Assembly: GCA_964017195.1 (NCBI GenBank)
Contig: OZ024894.1
Coordinates: 1,736,501-1,800,500 of the forward strand
From: Siderastrea radians
Taxonomy: Eukaryota > Cnidaria > Anthozoa > Scleractinia > Rhizangiidae
Direction of reading: 5' to 3'
DNA: 64,000 nucleotides
Positions 10,351-22,200 of this stretch are shown piece after piece (the stretch's first letter is position 1; the number at the start of each line of letters is the position of its first letter). The notes under the pieces were generated by a model that ran no database searches, had not been told where the DNA came from, and saw nothing but the letters and a program-made list of their open reading frames with translations. The position numbers and the translations under genes were made by a program.

Positions 10351-13300
10351 CACAGGAATCAAAATTTCAAGTGTCAAAAACAAAAATTAAGAAATCCACT
10401 GTGCTTTTCAAGCAGTGTTATTTTTGCTTAAAGTGTGGTACATGTTGACCCTAGAGGATACAATCATTTGGATCAAAGTTTATAGGTATAGGGAAAAAAA
10501 GGAAAAGATTCATAAAAATTACAGTAAGACTGAATTTGTAATAATAATAATATATGTCTTCGGAGAACCTTTTTTCATTCTTGTAGTAATTCATTTTGTA
10601 CATAGTTTCTGTGGCTGTGGATGGAGTCATTATTTGCAAAGAAGAAAGATGGTTTTATATTACTTTCCCATTATTAAAACCAAAGGGAAAAGTAAACAAG
10701 GCAAATTTATTATTTGGAAAAGCTGAAAAGTGAGCAGCACTTAAAGAAAGTTATTGTATTTGTTTGACTGTTGTCATTAATGATTTGCCAGACAAGAGGA
10801 GGGTTGCATGTATGTAGCTTGTGTTCATTTGAACTAATAATTTATTGCTTGCTAGCCAGAGCTACCGTAATAATTTATAACAAGATTCTTAAGACATCAC
10901 CTACCAAAGGGTATCAAAGTACAGAACTGACAAATTATTTTTTCCTGAAATTTCTAATTTGATAGCAAACGACCTTGTAGTGACATAAGAACTTGTAAGT
11001 AGCTTTCTGACATTTGTGTAAATGTTTTTGCCACCCTTAACAGTTAATGAGCAGTGCCACAGAAAAAGGACTGCTCAGTAGCCTCCATTTGAGTGTTTTT
11101 GGTTGAGAACATGTTCATAACAAGACACAAGGTTTGACTCACGAGAGGTAAAGGGGTAAACCCCAGTGTCGTTATACATTATTCCTCTTTCTTGTCTTGA
11201 TGCATTTCTTATGGAACTGGTTAGGAGAACTTAAGCAGTCTGCTGGCAGTTCTGCTTTTTCTTTTCTCAAAAATCAATTTGACTTTTAATTTACTTGTTA
11301 AATTTCAACATTCAAATTCTCCTTCAGGAAGCCATGCATTTCTTTAAAAAAAGATCACTAAAAAAGTCAATGGCGACTGATTAGATGCGAGTCTCGTGGC
11401 CTGTATATTTGTTATTGATAGTCTGTGACATAGTTATGTTTATTTATAATGATGATAGTAAACTATCAGTTGGTGTCAGTACAACACCTACGTCAACTGT
11501 TGGTGTAGGTATAACTTACAATTGCACATTATTCAAGTGCCAGTCTGAAAAAAATGACTAATCCTAGAACAACATAATTCTGCTACTAACCATCAGTTGA
11601 TTTATTTAATAATAGTAATAATTATAAATGTAGGCAATACCAGAATATTGGTGTTGACTTAGGAAGATAATTATTTAATTTTTTGCAGTGACTTAATGTC
11701 TCATATTCCTGATGAAAGATGGGTTTCTAGTAGTTTGTGGAGTTAAATTTAAATTCAAGTTTAATAAAAACTGAAAGGACATGACGAAAGCTGTCAATTG
11801 ACTTTATAGCAGAGACCATGGTATAACGAACCTTATTCTTCAGCCCAGTAATAGTGAAATGTATGGGAAAGAACCCTGATATAATGAGCCCCATTATAAT
11901 GAATGCATTTTGCCAGTCCCTTGGCACTTGGTTGTATTAAGGTTCCACTATAATACAGATGGTAGAATGAAAAGGAATTTTTGGCCAAAAGAACATCCAT
12001 ATTACAGAGCTGGTGTTACTTAGTGTAAGGGTGCCATTGTTTCCAGAAAATATCCATATCCCCCCCCCAACAGCAGAAGGGATTAGAAATTCCAGGGTGG
12101 GGGTGGGGGGAGTCTCAATGGCCCAAAAATTTAGAGCAACATATGAAGCTAAATTGGAACTTCCAGAGGGGTGGGGGTGCTCATAGGGCAAATCCCTTCC
12201 ATGGGAGGGTATGGATATAATTTTTCTGGAACTACACAATGGATGACTAGAAGTTAATTTTGAAATTAACTCATTATTATGTGAAGACCCACTATGTTAT
12301 TTGATCAGCAGTTGGCTTCTGTTAACAAACCAGGTGGATAGTTTCTAACGAACGTGAACAGAAGATATTTTTTTAATTACAAACATTTTCAGGGGTGAGC
12401 TGTTCCCCAACATTGCATGTAACTTGAGACTCCTTTAGCAGTAGTCAGTTACTTAGGGAGTGGAATTGCATGGTTAGCTCAGTATTCCTTAGATTACAGG
12501 ATGTTAAGTCATTTGTGAGTGATGAACAGTACTACAGTTTCGTACAAATAAACTGTACAGAACTTTATAGGGCAGCTGCGAGCCCGACAAGGGTAGCTAT
12601 GCATGCTGCATGAGCAGCACAAGCCTGCTGCTGAGAAAGGGGCCTATCCAGTCTCCAAGATAATAGTAACGGTGGAGAAGGGGAGAATACAAGGAAAACA
12701 TGTAGAACTGGAGAATAGGTGGGCTTTGTCTCCCCGTGCCTCAACTCCTCACTCCCCAGTTCCCACACTGACACATCTTATTTTCCAATTGCTTTGTAAT
12801 CATTGCTTTCTCTACTATCCAAGAGCCTGCAACAGGATAGGCTAGGGTACTCGGTTTCCAGGGATTTCAAAGTCTGAGAGTATTTTTCACAGACTCGAGA
12901 CTGCTTGTTGTATTAAAGACCATTTTCAAATGCCACACTTGTCAAGGGACTCTTTAATAATGCAATGTATCCACTGATGTAAGGCCTTGGCTAGGATCAC
13001 TTTAAACTACATATACATCTACTTGATTATTTAGTAAATGTACAAACATTTTTCAAACTATATTGCTATAATCCTGTAAATCTCTATTACACAATATAAG
13101 TGGAAAATTGAGTGTAAAGTAGGGTGAGAAATTGGATCAGCATAATTTAAAGGGACTGGGCCCTGGCAATCACACTCATCAGTACACTCTTTTTTTGTTA
13201 TAAGAACCTTTTTTGTAAGAACGTCGAGGCTGGAATTGGCCAAAATTTTAAGAACATGCTAAGAACATACCCAGGCTGAGATTTTCTTAAGAACGTCTTT

Positions 13301-13844
13301 ATCTTGTCTTCATATTTGTAGAATAACCTATGTGAGAATAAAATTAAGGGTAATAATTTGGTCAGAATAAGTTACCGCCTTTTTGAGCCCCAAATGCTAG
13401 AATTTTTTGGAGGTCGCAAGTCATTTCTAAAACAAGAAAACAAGTATAACTTTTAAGAAATTGGTAGAACTTGCCCTATTTGTTCTTTATTTCATTCAGA
13501 ACTATGATTTATGAAATGCTGTTCAATTAATCTTAAGAACATTGTTAAGAACGTCTGATGCTCAAATCACCAAAAAAATAAGAACATTCAGTTCCGGTTC
13601 AGCCTCAGCTTAAGAGTTAGACATTCTTATAAAAAAAAAAGAGTGTATTGCCTGAGAACACCCAATTCCTAGCTAGGGTAGACTAGTTAAGAATGGTTTC
13701 AAAATAAGCAGCTTCAAGGTCCTTCAAGCAAGTGGATGGCTTTGTGTCATATGGGTGTACATTGCCTTCCAAACTTCTTTATGTGTGTTCATGATTTTCC
13801 TGTCTGTGTTGGATCCCGTAAAGAACGGTAAATAAACTGACAGT
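10351..13844. other. Intergenic stretch with repeats, no gene seen
   Basis: Contains the 3' flank of the STARD10-like gene (possible ATTAAA signal near 10673), AT-rich sequence, a MITE at about 12036-12237, and a 13.2-13.6 kb stretch rich in 'AAGAAC' motifs. Open frames here (for example 10415-10726, 11937-12239, 12603-12845) have no recognisable protein character. Confidence 0.5.
12036..12237. repeat. MITE-like element related to 6916-7109
   Basis: TTCCAGAAAATATCCATAT at the left and ATGGATATAATTTTTCTGGA at the right form an imperfect inverted repeat. A C9 run lies just inside the left end. The internal CCAGAGGGGTGGGGGTG and the mirrored CCACCCTGGAA-type sequence fit a foldback. Confidence 0.55.
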
Positions 13845-14624
13845 CTACCAGATGTATGGTATCAGCACAGCTGTGTTTTGGCGGTACTTTTGGTACTCTG
13901 TTAGATGCCCCCATTTCTTCAAACCTTGCTTCTCTAACAGCGGAATACCACTGACACGAGTCAGCAAATAAGCCACAAATATGGGAGAGATCACACTCCA
14001 ATACTGATGGCCGGACATCACTGAAGACGCTGGGAGAAACAAGCTTGCCCACATCAGGATCTCGCCAAGGTAGTTAGGGTGTCGGCACAGGCTCCAAAGA
14101 CCAGATGAAATCCACTTTCCCTTGTTATGAGAATCTGCACGAAACAGCGACTTCTGGCGATCAGCTAATGCCTCTAGCACAAACCCAATGAACCAAAGAG
14201 ACCAGCCGAGATAATCCTTCCAGGTTAACTTCTCATCTTTCGCCGAGGTGTTCAGTATTAGGGTTGGCAACAGAGTCACCCAAACCCAAACGCCTTGCAA
14301 AGTCCAAAAAATCCAGAACACTCCTGGATTTCCTCGAGCTTTGTCAAAACGTGCGTCCTTTCCGTCTCGCAGGATTCGCTGGAACAGGTACAGCCCTAAA
14401 CGAAGTCCCCATAAGGTAACACAGCTAGACTGAACGATTTGGCGAAGGTGAAATTTTCCGCCCCAGCGAAGGGATTGCCAAGTGAGGAGAATGAACGTGG
14501 ACGAACCGGCTAAATCGTAGAATTTTTCCGTTTGGAACAACGACGCTATTAGCCATGATCCCCACTGAATACCAAAATCTAACACTGCAGCACTGAAAAG
14601 TGGACTCGACAATATCTTTTCCAT
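13845..14624 (-). CDS. DUF1295 / steroid 5-alpha-reductase-like membrane protein, copy A
   Basis: Single-exon gene of 259 residues, stop TAG at 13845-13847. The ATG at 14622-14624 is chosen because it aligns with the start of copy B; four upstream in-frame codons begin only at a GTG. It is hydrophobic with about six membrane segments. The family signature GLWSLCRHPNYLGEI lies near residues 175-190; this R-x-P-N-Y-x-G-E block is shared by DUF1295 (PF06966) and the wider steroid 5-alpha-reductase/ICMT superfamily, where it contributes to cofactor binding. That points to an ER-type membrane enzyme, but no substrate can be assigned. It lies head to head with copy B (15034-15834), and the ATGs are about 410 bases apart. 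The C-terminal half is almost the same in DNA as copy B, while the N-terminal third is clearly diverged. Confidence 0.83.
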   Translation of the reverse strand: MEKILSSPLFSAAVLDFGIQWGSWLIASLFQTEKFYDLAGSSTFILLTWQSLRWGGKFHLRQIVQSSCVTLWGLRLGLYLFQRILRDGKDARFDKARGNPGVFWIFWTLQGVWVWVTLLPTLILNTSAKDEKLTWKDYLGWSLWFIGFVLEALADRQKSLFRADSHNKGKWISSGLWSLCRHPNYLGEILMWASLFLPASSVMSGHQYWSVISPIFVAYLLTRVSGIPLLEKQGLKKWGHLTEYQKYRQNTAVLIPYIW

Positions 14625-15033
14625 GACAAATTGCACCTATAACCTCTAGTTAACCTCTGACAAAGATTTGTGATTACGTAACTGCGTACAAAATCCCTGG
14701 CGATGCACGCGATGCCTGGACAAGAATACTTCATGTAAACCAAACTGTAGAGTCTTAGACGACGCCCCCCTCTTAATCACTTATATTTATTACGTGTAAA
14801 GACATATAAGCAGTTCTTTTTGAAGCTACTTTATTTTTTTCTCCCTGGAATTTGTAAAATATTAAAAAGTCAGGGGAAATTTCCGTCTAATAAAATTAAC
14901 ACTGCGCTCATTTCAGGCGAGAGAGACGTAATGTTCAGTTTGATCGAAGGCTCAACTTTTTTTGGTCACTGCAAGTCAGTCACGCAATCCTCCCGACTTC
15001 GAAGGGGCTGCTGAAACTAAAACTAGTTTAACA
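14625..15033. promoter_or_regulatory. Shared divergent promoter region of the two DUF1295 genes
   Basis: This 409-base spacer separates two outward-facing ATGs, so both promoters must sit here or overlap the 5' ends. Frames into it are short. No TATA box or other firm element can be named. An open frame from ATG 14962 joins copy B in frame, but the extra 24 residues are not family-like. Confidence 0.4.
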
Positions 15034-15834
15034 ATGGGTAATGTTCTTTCTAGCATCCCAGAAAGGCCCCTTTTAACTACATTAGCATTAGACTTTGGTA
15101 TCCAGTGGGCTCTCTGGGCTTTTGCGGCCTTTTTTCAAACGGAGAAATTCTATGATTTGGCTGGGTCGTCCACCTTCGTCTTTCTCACCTTGCTAACACT
15201 TCGATGGCGGCACAAAACTTCCAAGGTCTACCTTCGCCAGCTCGTTCAATCTGGCTGTGTGACTGCTTGGGCACTTCGCTTGGGACTGTTTCTATTCCAC
15301 AGAGTTTTCCAAGTTGGAAAAGACAGCCGTTTCAACAAAGTTAGGGGAAATCCTAGGCTATTCTGGATTTACTGGACAGTACAAGGCCTGTGGGTTTGGG
15401 TGACTCTGTTACCAACCCTAATACTGAACACCTCGGCCAAAGATGAGAAGTTAACCTGGAAGGATTATCTTGGCTGGTCACTTTGGTTCATCGGGTTTGT
15501 GCTAGAGGTAGAAGCTGATCGCCAGAAGTCGCAGTTTCGTGCAGATCCTGCTAACAAGGGAAAGTGGATTTCATCTGGTCTTTGGAGCCTGTGCCGACAC
15601 CCTAATTACCTTGGCGAGATCGTGATGTGGGCAAGCTTGTTCCTCCCGGCTTCTTCAGTGATGTCTGGTCATCAGTATTGGAGTGTGATCTCTCCCATGT
15701 CTGTGGTTTATATGCTGACGCGACTTAGTGGCATTCCAATTTTGGAGAAGCAAGGTTTGAGAAGATGGGGTCATTTGGCAGAGTACCAGAAGTACAGACA
15801 AAACACAGCAGCACTTGTACCGTATTTGTGGTAG
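15034..15834 (+). CDS. DUF1295 / steroid 5-alpha-reductase-like membrane protein, copy B
   Basis: Single-exon gene of 266 residues ending TAG at 15832-15834. The ATG at 15034 (AACAATGGG, good Kozak context) aligns with copy A (MEKILSS versus MGNVLSS) and is preferred over the in-frame ATG at 14962. Hydrophobic segments run through the protein. LCRHPNYLGE lies at residues 186-195, and FQTEKFYDLAGS at 34-45 is conserved in both copies. It is expected to be a polytopic enzyme of the DUF1295/steroid-reductase superfamily; no specific reaction can be read. A polyadenylation signal AATAAA lies at 15927-15932. The pair forms an inverted duplication, and the region encoding NTSAKDEKLTW through SVMSGHQYWSVIS is nearly identical to copy A in DNA, which suggests recent gene conversion. 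Confidence 0.85.
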   Translation: MGNVLSSIPERPLLTTLALDFGIQWALWAFAAFFQTEKFYDLAGSSTFVFLTLLTLRWRHKTSKVYLRQLVQSGCVTAWALRLGLFLFHRVFQVGKDSRFNKVRGNPRLFWIYWTVQGLWVWVTLLPTLILNTSAKDEKLTWKDYLGWSLWFIGFVLEVEADRQKSQFRADPANKGKWISSGLWSLCRHPNYLGEIVMWASLFLPASSVMSGHQYWSVISPMSVVYMLTRLSGIPILEKQGLRRWGHLAEYQKYRQNTAALVPYLW

Positions 15835-16590
15835 AAATTCCACAGACACCATGTTAAAAAGAAATTTGAAGTCAGTTGTGTTGCTGATAAGTTCTTGATT
15901 GACCGAGGTGACCGTTGATTTTCAAAAATAAACCCTGTTGCTTAAAAACAAGTACACCACTTATAATTATCCTTATGACTCAAAAAAAGCGACAACCTTG
16001 GACAAAACTGCTGGTGACAAATTAAAAACCTTGCCCATATTTTTCTGCTGTCTGTAATAAAACCTTTCGCACTACTACATAAGTATCTGTCCTCCCCCCT
16101 CCCCTCTTTCAATGTTGTTTTGAAGACCACAGGATTTATATAGGCAAGCATCATGGCCAAAACAACATTTGTACAGGGGTGGGAAGGGGGGCAATTTGTA
16201 CACGTCTTGCGGTGTCCAATTATGGCGCTGACATTGGAAAACAGGTGGATCTGTCTCAAGAGTTTTGCCCAAGGTTGCAGTTATCTGATAAGACCCTAAC
16301 TAGCCTGTGTACAGCAACCTGTTCCCCTCAAAAAAAATTACTGAGGAGTGGGTGGCTGTATGTAGGCTAACAACTAACCAAGTGTTAAGCTTCTGAACTG
16401 AGTGTTAAGCTTCTTTCCCATTCAGTATCACATTGTTTCAGAAAAGTATTGACTTGTTACACTCCAATGTTATGCCCATTTGCAACCTAAGGCTGCCTTC
16501 TGTGGAAGTGTAGAAAAACGTTCCTCTAAATGAAAACATCTGTCTTAACTTTATGTCAGTGACCCTTAAGTGTTTTTGTTGTCAAACCAC

Positions 16591-17586
16591 AGGTAGCCAA
16601 AGCTTGAGTTATGACTGAAAATTAATAAAATTTTATGAAATAAACCGTGTTTCTTTGTTTGTATCTTACGTACTTGCTAGCTAGGGCAAAAATTCTCTCT
16701 CCGAGCAGGAATAACCGTCTTTCTAATTTTTGCTCCTAATTAGTATTATAATTATGAAAGGTGATACACAATTCACCCGCACCAAGCATTTAAATGATCT
16801 ATACTTCTTGAAATGCACCATTTCTACTCACAATTTCCTCAAATCTGAATGAATCTATAGTCAAAAACAACTATACGCCCGAAAAGTTCCATTTTTCCCA
16901 ACATTTGTCACCATAAACGGCAATATTTTGAACTTCTTGTACCTGAAATCAAATGTCGGTATTCGACCGCCGACTTCTGCGTACAAATATATGCAAATAT
17001 GCTAATTTCATCGTGCTGTTCTCGTCTCATTGGACAATTCGCACAATAATGCGAACATGGCAAAAGCTACTGTGTTGGGGTGCGACGTTTTATGTTTGAA
17101 GCGTGGCTATTTGTTCTTGCTCACTGTGCACGCCTCCCCGACACAGTAGATTTTGTCTTGTACAATTTATTTAGCATATTTGCATATATTTGTGCACAGA
17201 GGTCGGCGGTGAAATAGCAACATTTGATTTCAGGTAAAAGAAACTCAAAATGTTACCGTTTATGGTGACAAATGTTGGGAAAGATGGAACTTTTCCGGCG
17301 TATAGTTGTTTTTCGACTATTGATTCATTCAGGTTTGAGGAAATTGTGAGTGGAAATGGTGCATTTCAAGAAATATAGATCATTTAAATGCTTGGTGCAG
17401 GTGAATTATGTATCACCTTTCCTAATTATAATACTTATTAGGAGCAAAAATAAGAAAGACGGTTATTCTCACTTGGAGAGCGAATTTTTGCCCTAGATAG
17501 CAAGAACGTAAGATATAAACAAAGAAACACTGTTTATTTCATAAAATCTTATTAATTTGCAGTCATAACTCGAGCTTTGGCTACTT
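16591..17586. repeat. Long palindromic foldback element, ~1 kb
   Basis: The arms are about 400 bases each (roughly 16591-17000 and 17165-17586) with a spacer of about 165 bases. The outer ends are GTAGCCAAAGCTTGAGTTAT and ATAACTCGAGCTTTGGCTAC. Landmarks mirrored on both sides include AAACAAAGAAACAC, ATTTAAATGCTTGGTGC, CAACATTTGTCACCATAAAC and ATATGCAAATATGCTAA. The spacer itself shows CTACTGTGT and ACACAGTAG. No coding capacity is seen, so it is a non-autonomous foldback element. Confidence 0.75.
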
Positions 17587-18283
17587 GGGGTCAAACTTGT
17601 GTGTTGCTTGTGTTTCATCCCTGGGCTTGGAATATTACTATTTTGTTTGCCATTACAGAAGAAGTTAACCAGCACAGCAGGCACCTGAGATCGTCACGTA
17701 TCATGACGGGGATGTGTGATGAGGTCACCTGAGCTATCATTACTCAAGTGCCTTCTTGACAATCATAGGACATTTAAAATTCATTGCATGGTCTCTTCAG
17801 CCTCTAGAGTTCCCTTGGAAGTCTAAAACTGAAAAAAGGTCCAAATATGGCAGAGCATAAGGGAAAATTATTACTGACTTAAGACTTTCATACAAGTCAC
17901 ACCCACAGACTCAAACGGTACACAAGGTGTAATGTTGCCTCGGCACACCAAACATGGACACATACAATTTTTGAGAGGTAACAATTTTGCAATAGAAGCA
18001 AGTTTTCCCACTTCCCAGAAAACTTTAAGTCATATCTTTCATGTCTACTCAACATTGTTTTTTTAATTAGGTGCACAGTAGTAACAATAAGGTGTTTTTT
18101 TAGGATGTATGCAGGATATCTTTTAACTTATTCCTCAAAGCTTTTTGGTACAGAAAGCCAAGTCACTTGTGACAAGTTGTGAGGGTGATTTGTTTCCAGG
18201 GGTGGGGGGTGGGGAGGAAGTCGCTAGTTTTGGGAATGGCAAAGAACTGTCAAGTTTTATTACTACTCTCACAGGGTTCCTGT

Positions 18284-18707
18284 CCAGGGGGAGGAGGGGG
18301 AGGGGGTACTCCCTATAATGGCCTATACGGGGAGGCTCCGCCCGAAGGGGGTGCCTTTTTCAGGCTTCAGGTATATAAAAGGGTACGGATTTCACGAGCT
18401 AAAGTATATGAAAGGGTAGGGAAAGCTAGTTGTCATTTAGTTATCTAAAAGGGCCTTTAATTTTCAAGTAGATAATAATATTGTTTTTTGGTTAACACCT
18501 CTTCCAGTAATACTGTTCTCTCCTAATATCGTTCATAACTGCATTCCAAGGGTTTAGAAAAGTTATGTGAAAGGGGTACCATTTTTCAATGAAAGGTATA
18601 AGAAAGGGGTACCTTTTCTGTCAAAAATGGTATATAAAAGGGTAAGGGGTTGGACATCGGGGCGGAGACTCCCCGTATAAAACTTTGTTGAGCACCCCCC
18701 CCGGGGG
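18284..18707. repeat. MITE with GGTTCCTGT target duplication
   Basis: The 424-base element begins CCAGGGGGAGGAGGGGG and ends CACCCCCCCCGGGGGG. It is flanked on both sides by GGTTCCTGT (18275-18283 and 18708-18716), a 9-bp target-site duplication. It carries repeated TATATAAAAGGGTA and TGAAAGGGTA motifs and the mirrored pair CGGGGAGGCTCCGCCC / GGGCGGAGACTCCCCG. Relatives with the same 'CTCCCCGTA' end lie near 51860-52240 and 61560-61770. Confidence 0.7.
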
Positions 18708-19292
18708 GGTTCCTGTTTTGGTCTAAAAATGAGGTATGTTTTGCCACTTGCACAAACCAGGAGATAAATGTTTTTTCCCCTATGCCCTGAAACAGGAGGA
18801 AGATTTTGGAACGTCAGGAAAGAACCAAAAACACTTATTAATAATGATTATTACATTAATCTGAAATAGCTGTAAGGCTCCAGCTATTGGCAGCACACCT
18901 TTGCCCAAAATTCTTAAGAGCAACCCTACAATTTAAGGGATTGACATATCCTTCAAAAACACCTCAGTCTTGTCTTTTAATGCTTATAAAAATATTATCG
19001 CTGGTATGAAGTCAGCTGATTGTGCAGGTTACACTGTAAACTAATAAGGGGCGATGTTTGAATCATAGACTTATCACAAGTCAACGTATCACAAACCTTT
19101 AATAAAAGTTGACATTATACAGCAATACTGCATAATTTTTAAACTTCTTTTCCACAATACGCACACTAAACAAAATGTACGTGAAGATTGGTAGGAAACT
19201 GCCAATTAAATTCATGACAAGAATTAAAATGCAACATCCAAATACACTAAACACTCCATCAGGGACGATCTGTTAACCTTTGGTGAATAAAT

Positions 19293-22200
19293 TTATGGAG
19301 CTCCTGATGTCACAAGCTTCTCCATTGCTTGAAGAACTTGATCACTGGTCATGTTGTTAAGCTGGACTGAACTCTCTTTTCCCAGACCTGAAATTTTATA
19401 AATAAATGAATAATATATGAACAAAAAACTCATAATACAGCCAAACCTCGATTATATGCAGACTTTTCTGTGTTCCCAATTTATTTATGAACAATTACGA
19501 GTGTTGGTCGTAACTTCAAACAGAAAAGTAGTAAGTCATTGAAATGGCTTGGTTTACTCCATGTATAATATTTCAACATAGTTTGATCCATACACAATAA
19601 AATCACAAAGACGTAGTACTTGAGACATTCACCAAATCCTTACAGCATGCCCAAAAGTATCACATCAAGTAGAAGTAAATATTCTCTTAAAGGGGCACTG
19701 ATGCAGTGATTTTTTTTGTGAAATCTTTGTTCCATTTATATCTAAGTAACTTTGCTCACACGTGAATTGCGTCTAGCCCAACAAGGGGACAAAATCAAAT
19801 GAATATCCTCAAAGGAAGTGAAGCCACAATCATTTTTCCCAATTTTATCAAAAACACAAGGGAATACAAGGCTGCTGCCTAACAGGGACCTACGTTATAA
19901 GTGTGGGTGACCAAATTTCTACACTGGGAGCCTGTGCAGGCACCTAACACTTTCCATAGTATTTGCTTCAATTTCCATGCAGTTAATATACCTAACCTTC
20001 TTATCCCAAAGGTCATAAAAAAGAATGTGATACATGTACACCTTCGTTCAAACAAACAAACATGTACAATGGGTATCGATAATCCTTTATAGATGTGAGT
20101 CGCTGATCATACTAATTTCTAACAGAATTTTAAGCCTCTTCACGGAATATCAGCAAAATATTTAATATTGATAAATTTTAAGCTTAGGAGCCCAAAGGGC
20201 CCCCCAAAATTCTTCTCAGGCAGCAGCCTTGGGAAGAACTTGAAAAAGTCAATCTGATGTTTTCAAGTTAGAATCCATCTCCTTCCTGGCTATCTGTAGC
20301 TCACCACTTGTATTAAAATAGACTTTCAGTAAAAATCAAGCAAAATTTCAACTTTGCGGCAGTAGTTGAAAAATCGATTTCTTTCGTATGTTGCATATAA
20401 TTAGGTATTGGTAAAGCTAGAAACCTGATGTGGTTTGGGGATGTATTTTTTTGTTTACAGGTAGATTGGCCTATAACTGTGGGGCTTATAAGCGGGAGGG
20501 CTTATAAGTGGCAGTTTACGGTAGTCATTTTTAACAAAACTGGACAACAATGCTTCAACTGATGCAAATCTGTCTTTTGAATTTTTAAAACAATACTAAG
20601 AATAGATAAAGTCCCTTGAACGTGGTAGCTGCAAGCTCTTACCATATCTTGCATACATCTTTGGTTGAATTCCACTGCATTCTCGCACCAGGATGGGGAG
20701 TTTGGGGTTATCTTTCTTCAAGCCAATGTAATGTTTTTCCAAAAAGTCCCTAACAGAGACATTGCAAGATCTCAACATCAATACTGGTTGAAGGAGAGTT
20801 CATAGACACTGGTCGTCTATTGTTCATCTGATTGACTTTTTTGTGATGATGAAAGATTAACAATCACAGGCAAATGGTCCTTGAAAAGCAATGTTTGTTT
20901 CTACTACATCACCATACTTACTTGCTCCTACTCTCACGGCAAATTAAACTTTGTTTCATCCTGTATATAAAGTGTACCTGTCCATGTAACGCCAGGGGGT
21001 GGGGGGTTGGGGGTAGGCCGGCAGATACGGGGAATATGATGTTGGTGAAGGATTTCTTTTTCAAATGCCCCAAACCATAGCTCATATTGAATTTGAGACA
21101 ATCAGTGAAAAACAACAAATCACAGTTGAGCCTCTCTATGGGTATTTCCGAAGAAATCGAAGACGCGAAGATCACCGCGGAAAAAACAAAGATCTCAAGA
21201 TTGAAGCAAAGATCTGAAACTTGACCTAAATTCACGTGATCAAATTGAACACTCAGATATAAAACTGTCAAAACTCGTAAACACTACAGAAAATATCTGT
21301 AATTTCTGAATTTTGGCATTTGACCACATTTCACTGCGATTTTGACAACAGTGTCAACAGTGGTTTACAGTCACTGCCGCGAAACCACATGATGCCATGG
21401 TCACCATTACAAGGCTGAAAACGACAAAAATAGTCCACTGAAAATGTAATCATTAATGACATTAATGACGTCAATGAGAACCCACTAACCAATGGATTCG
21501 ATTTCATTCATATCATGTTGGTCGTGTTGCTAATCTTTAACCTCGCGCCAGCTCGCGGTCTGCAGAATACATTTTATTCATGGCAGATTTCGACTTAGAA
21601 GTCAAGTATTCTCTCTATACGATAAACTCAAAAGATACCGAAACGCCGTCTGTAAAGCCGTGGTGGTGTCGGAGGACCTTATGTGAGCAGGGGAGCTTGC
21701 AAGCTCTTGAAAAATGCTTAAAAGCTAAGGTAAGCATGACACTGACCAACACTCCTGGTCAACTTTGTTGTTTTTACTGTTTTTATAGGGAAAAATCATC
21801 GACTTAAGATTTTTTCGTTCCATTCAAGACCTAAGTCGACAAAATGAAGAAACGATGACAAATGATAATAAAAGGTTTAACTGCAGATTACGAGCAAGCA
21901 TTTAGGTCTCTTTCAATCCTGACCCTTGTGGTGGAACATTTTTTTTCGAACATGCGTGGTCGTTATGCCATGCCGTACATGCTGCAACATGCCCAGCTGC
22001 TGATGCCCACAATACAGGAGACAGTAAAGAAGATGACAAATGCATCCTTCATTTACTTCACATGCAAAAAAGCCCACTATCCAGACCCAACAGCTTCAGT
22101 GCGCTATGCGAACCTCCAATGGCCTGTCAAACCGCCAACGGCCCCCATCTCGCCCGAAGATCTCCAGGAACTGCAGGAATGGCAGAGGCAATATTGTGGT

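Larger units (their letters stand above)
15835..19292. other. Intergenic stretch dominated by foldback repeats
   Basis: After the 3' flank of copy B there is a large palindromic element (16591-17586) and a G/C-run MITE (18284-18707). The rest (17.6-18.2 and 18.7-19.3 kb) is AT-rich without a recognisable gene. A minus-strand ATTAAA at 19098-19103 may be the polyadenylation signal of NDUFA2. Confidence 0.5.

Noticed and set aside
14962..15033. 24-residue N-terminal extension of DUF1295 copy B
   Set aside because: Absent from copy A, not hydrophobic, and the ATG at 15034 has better context.
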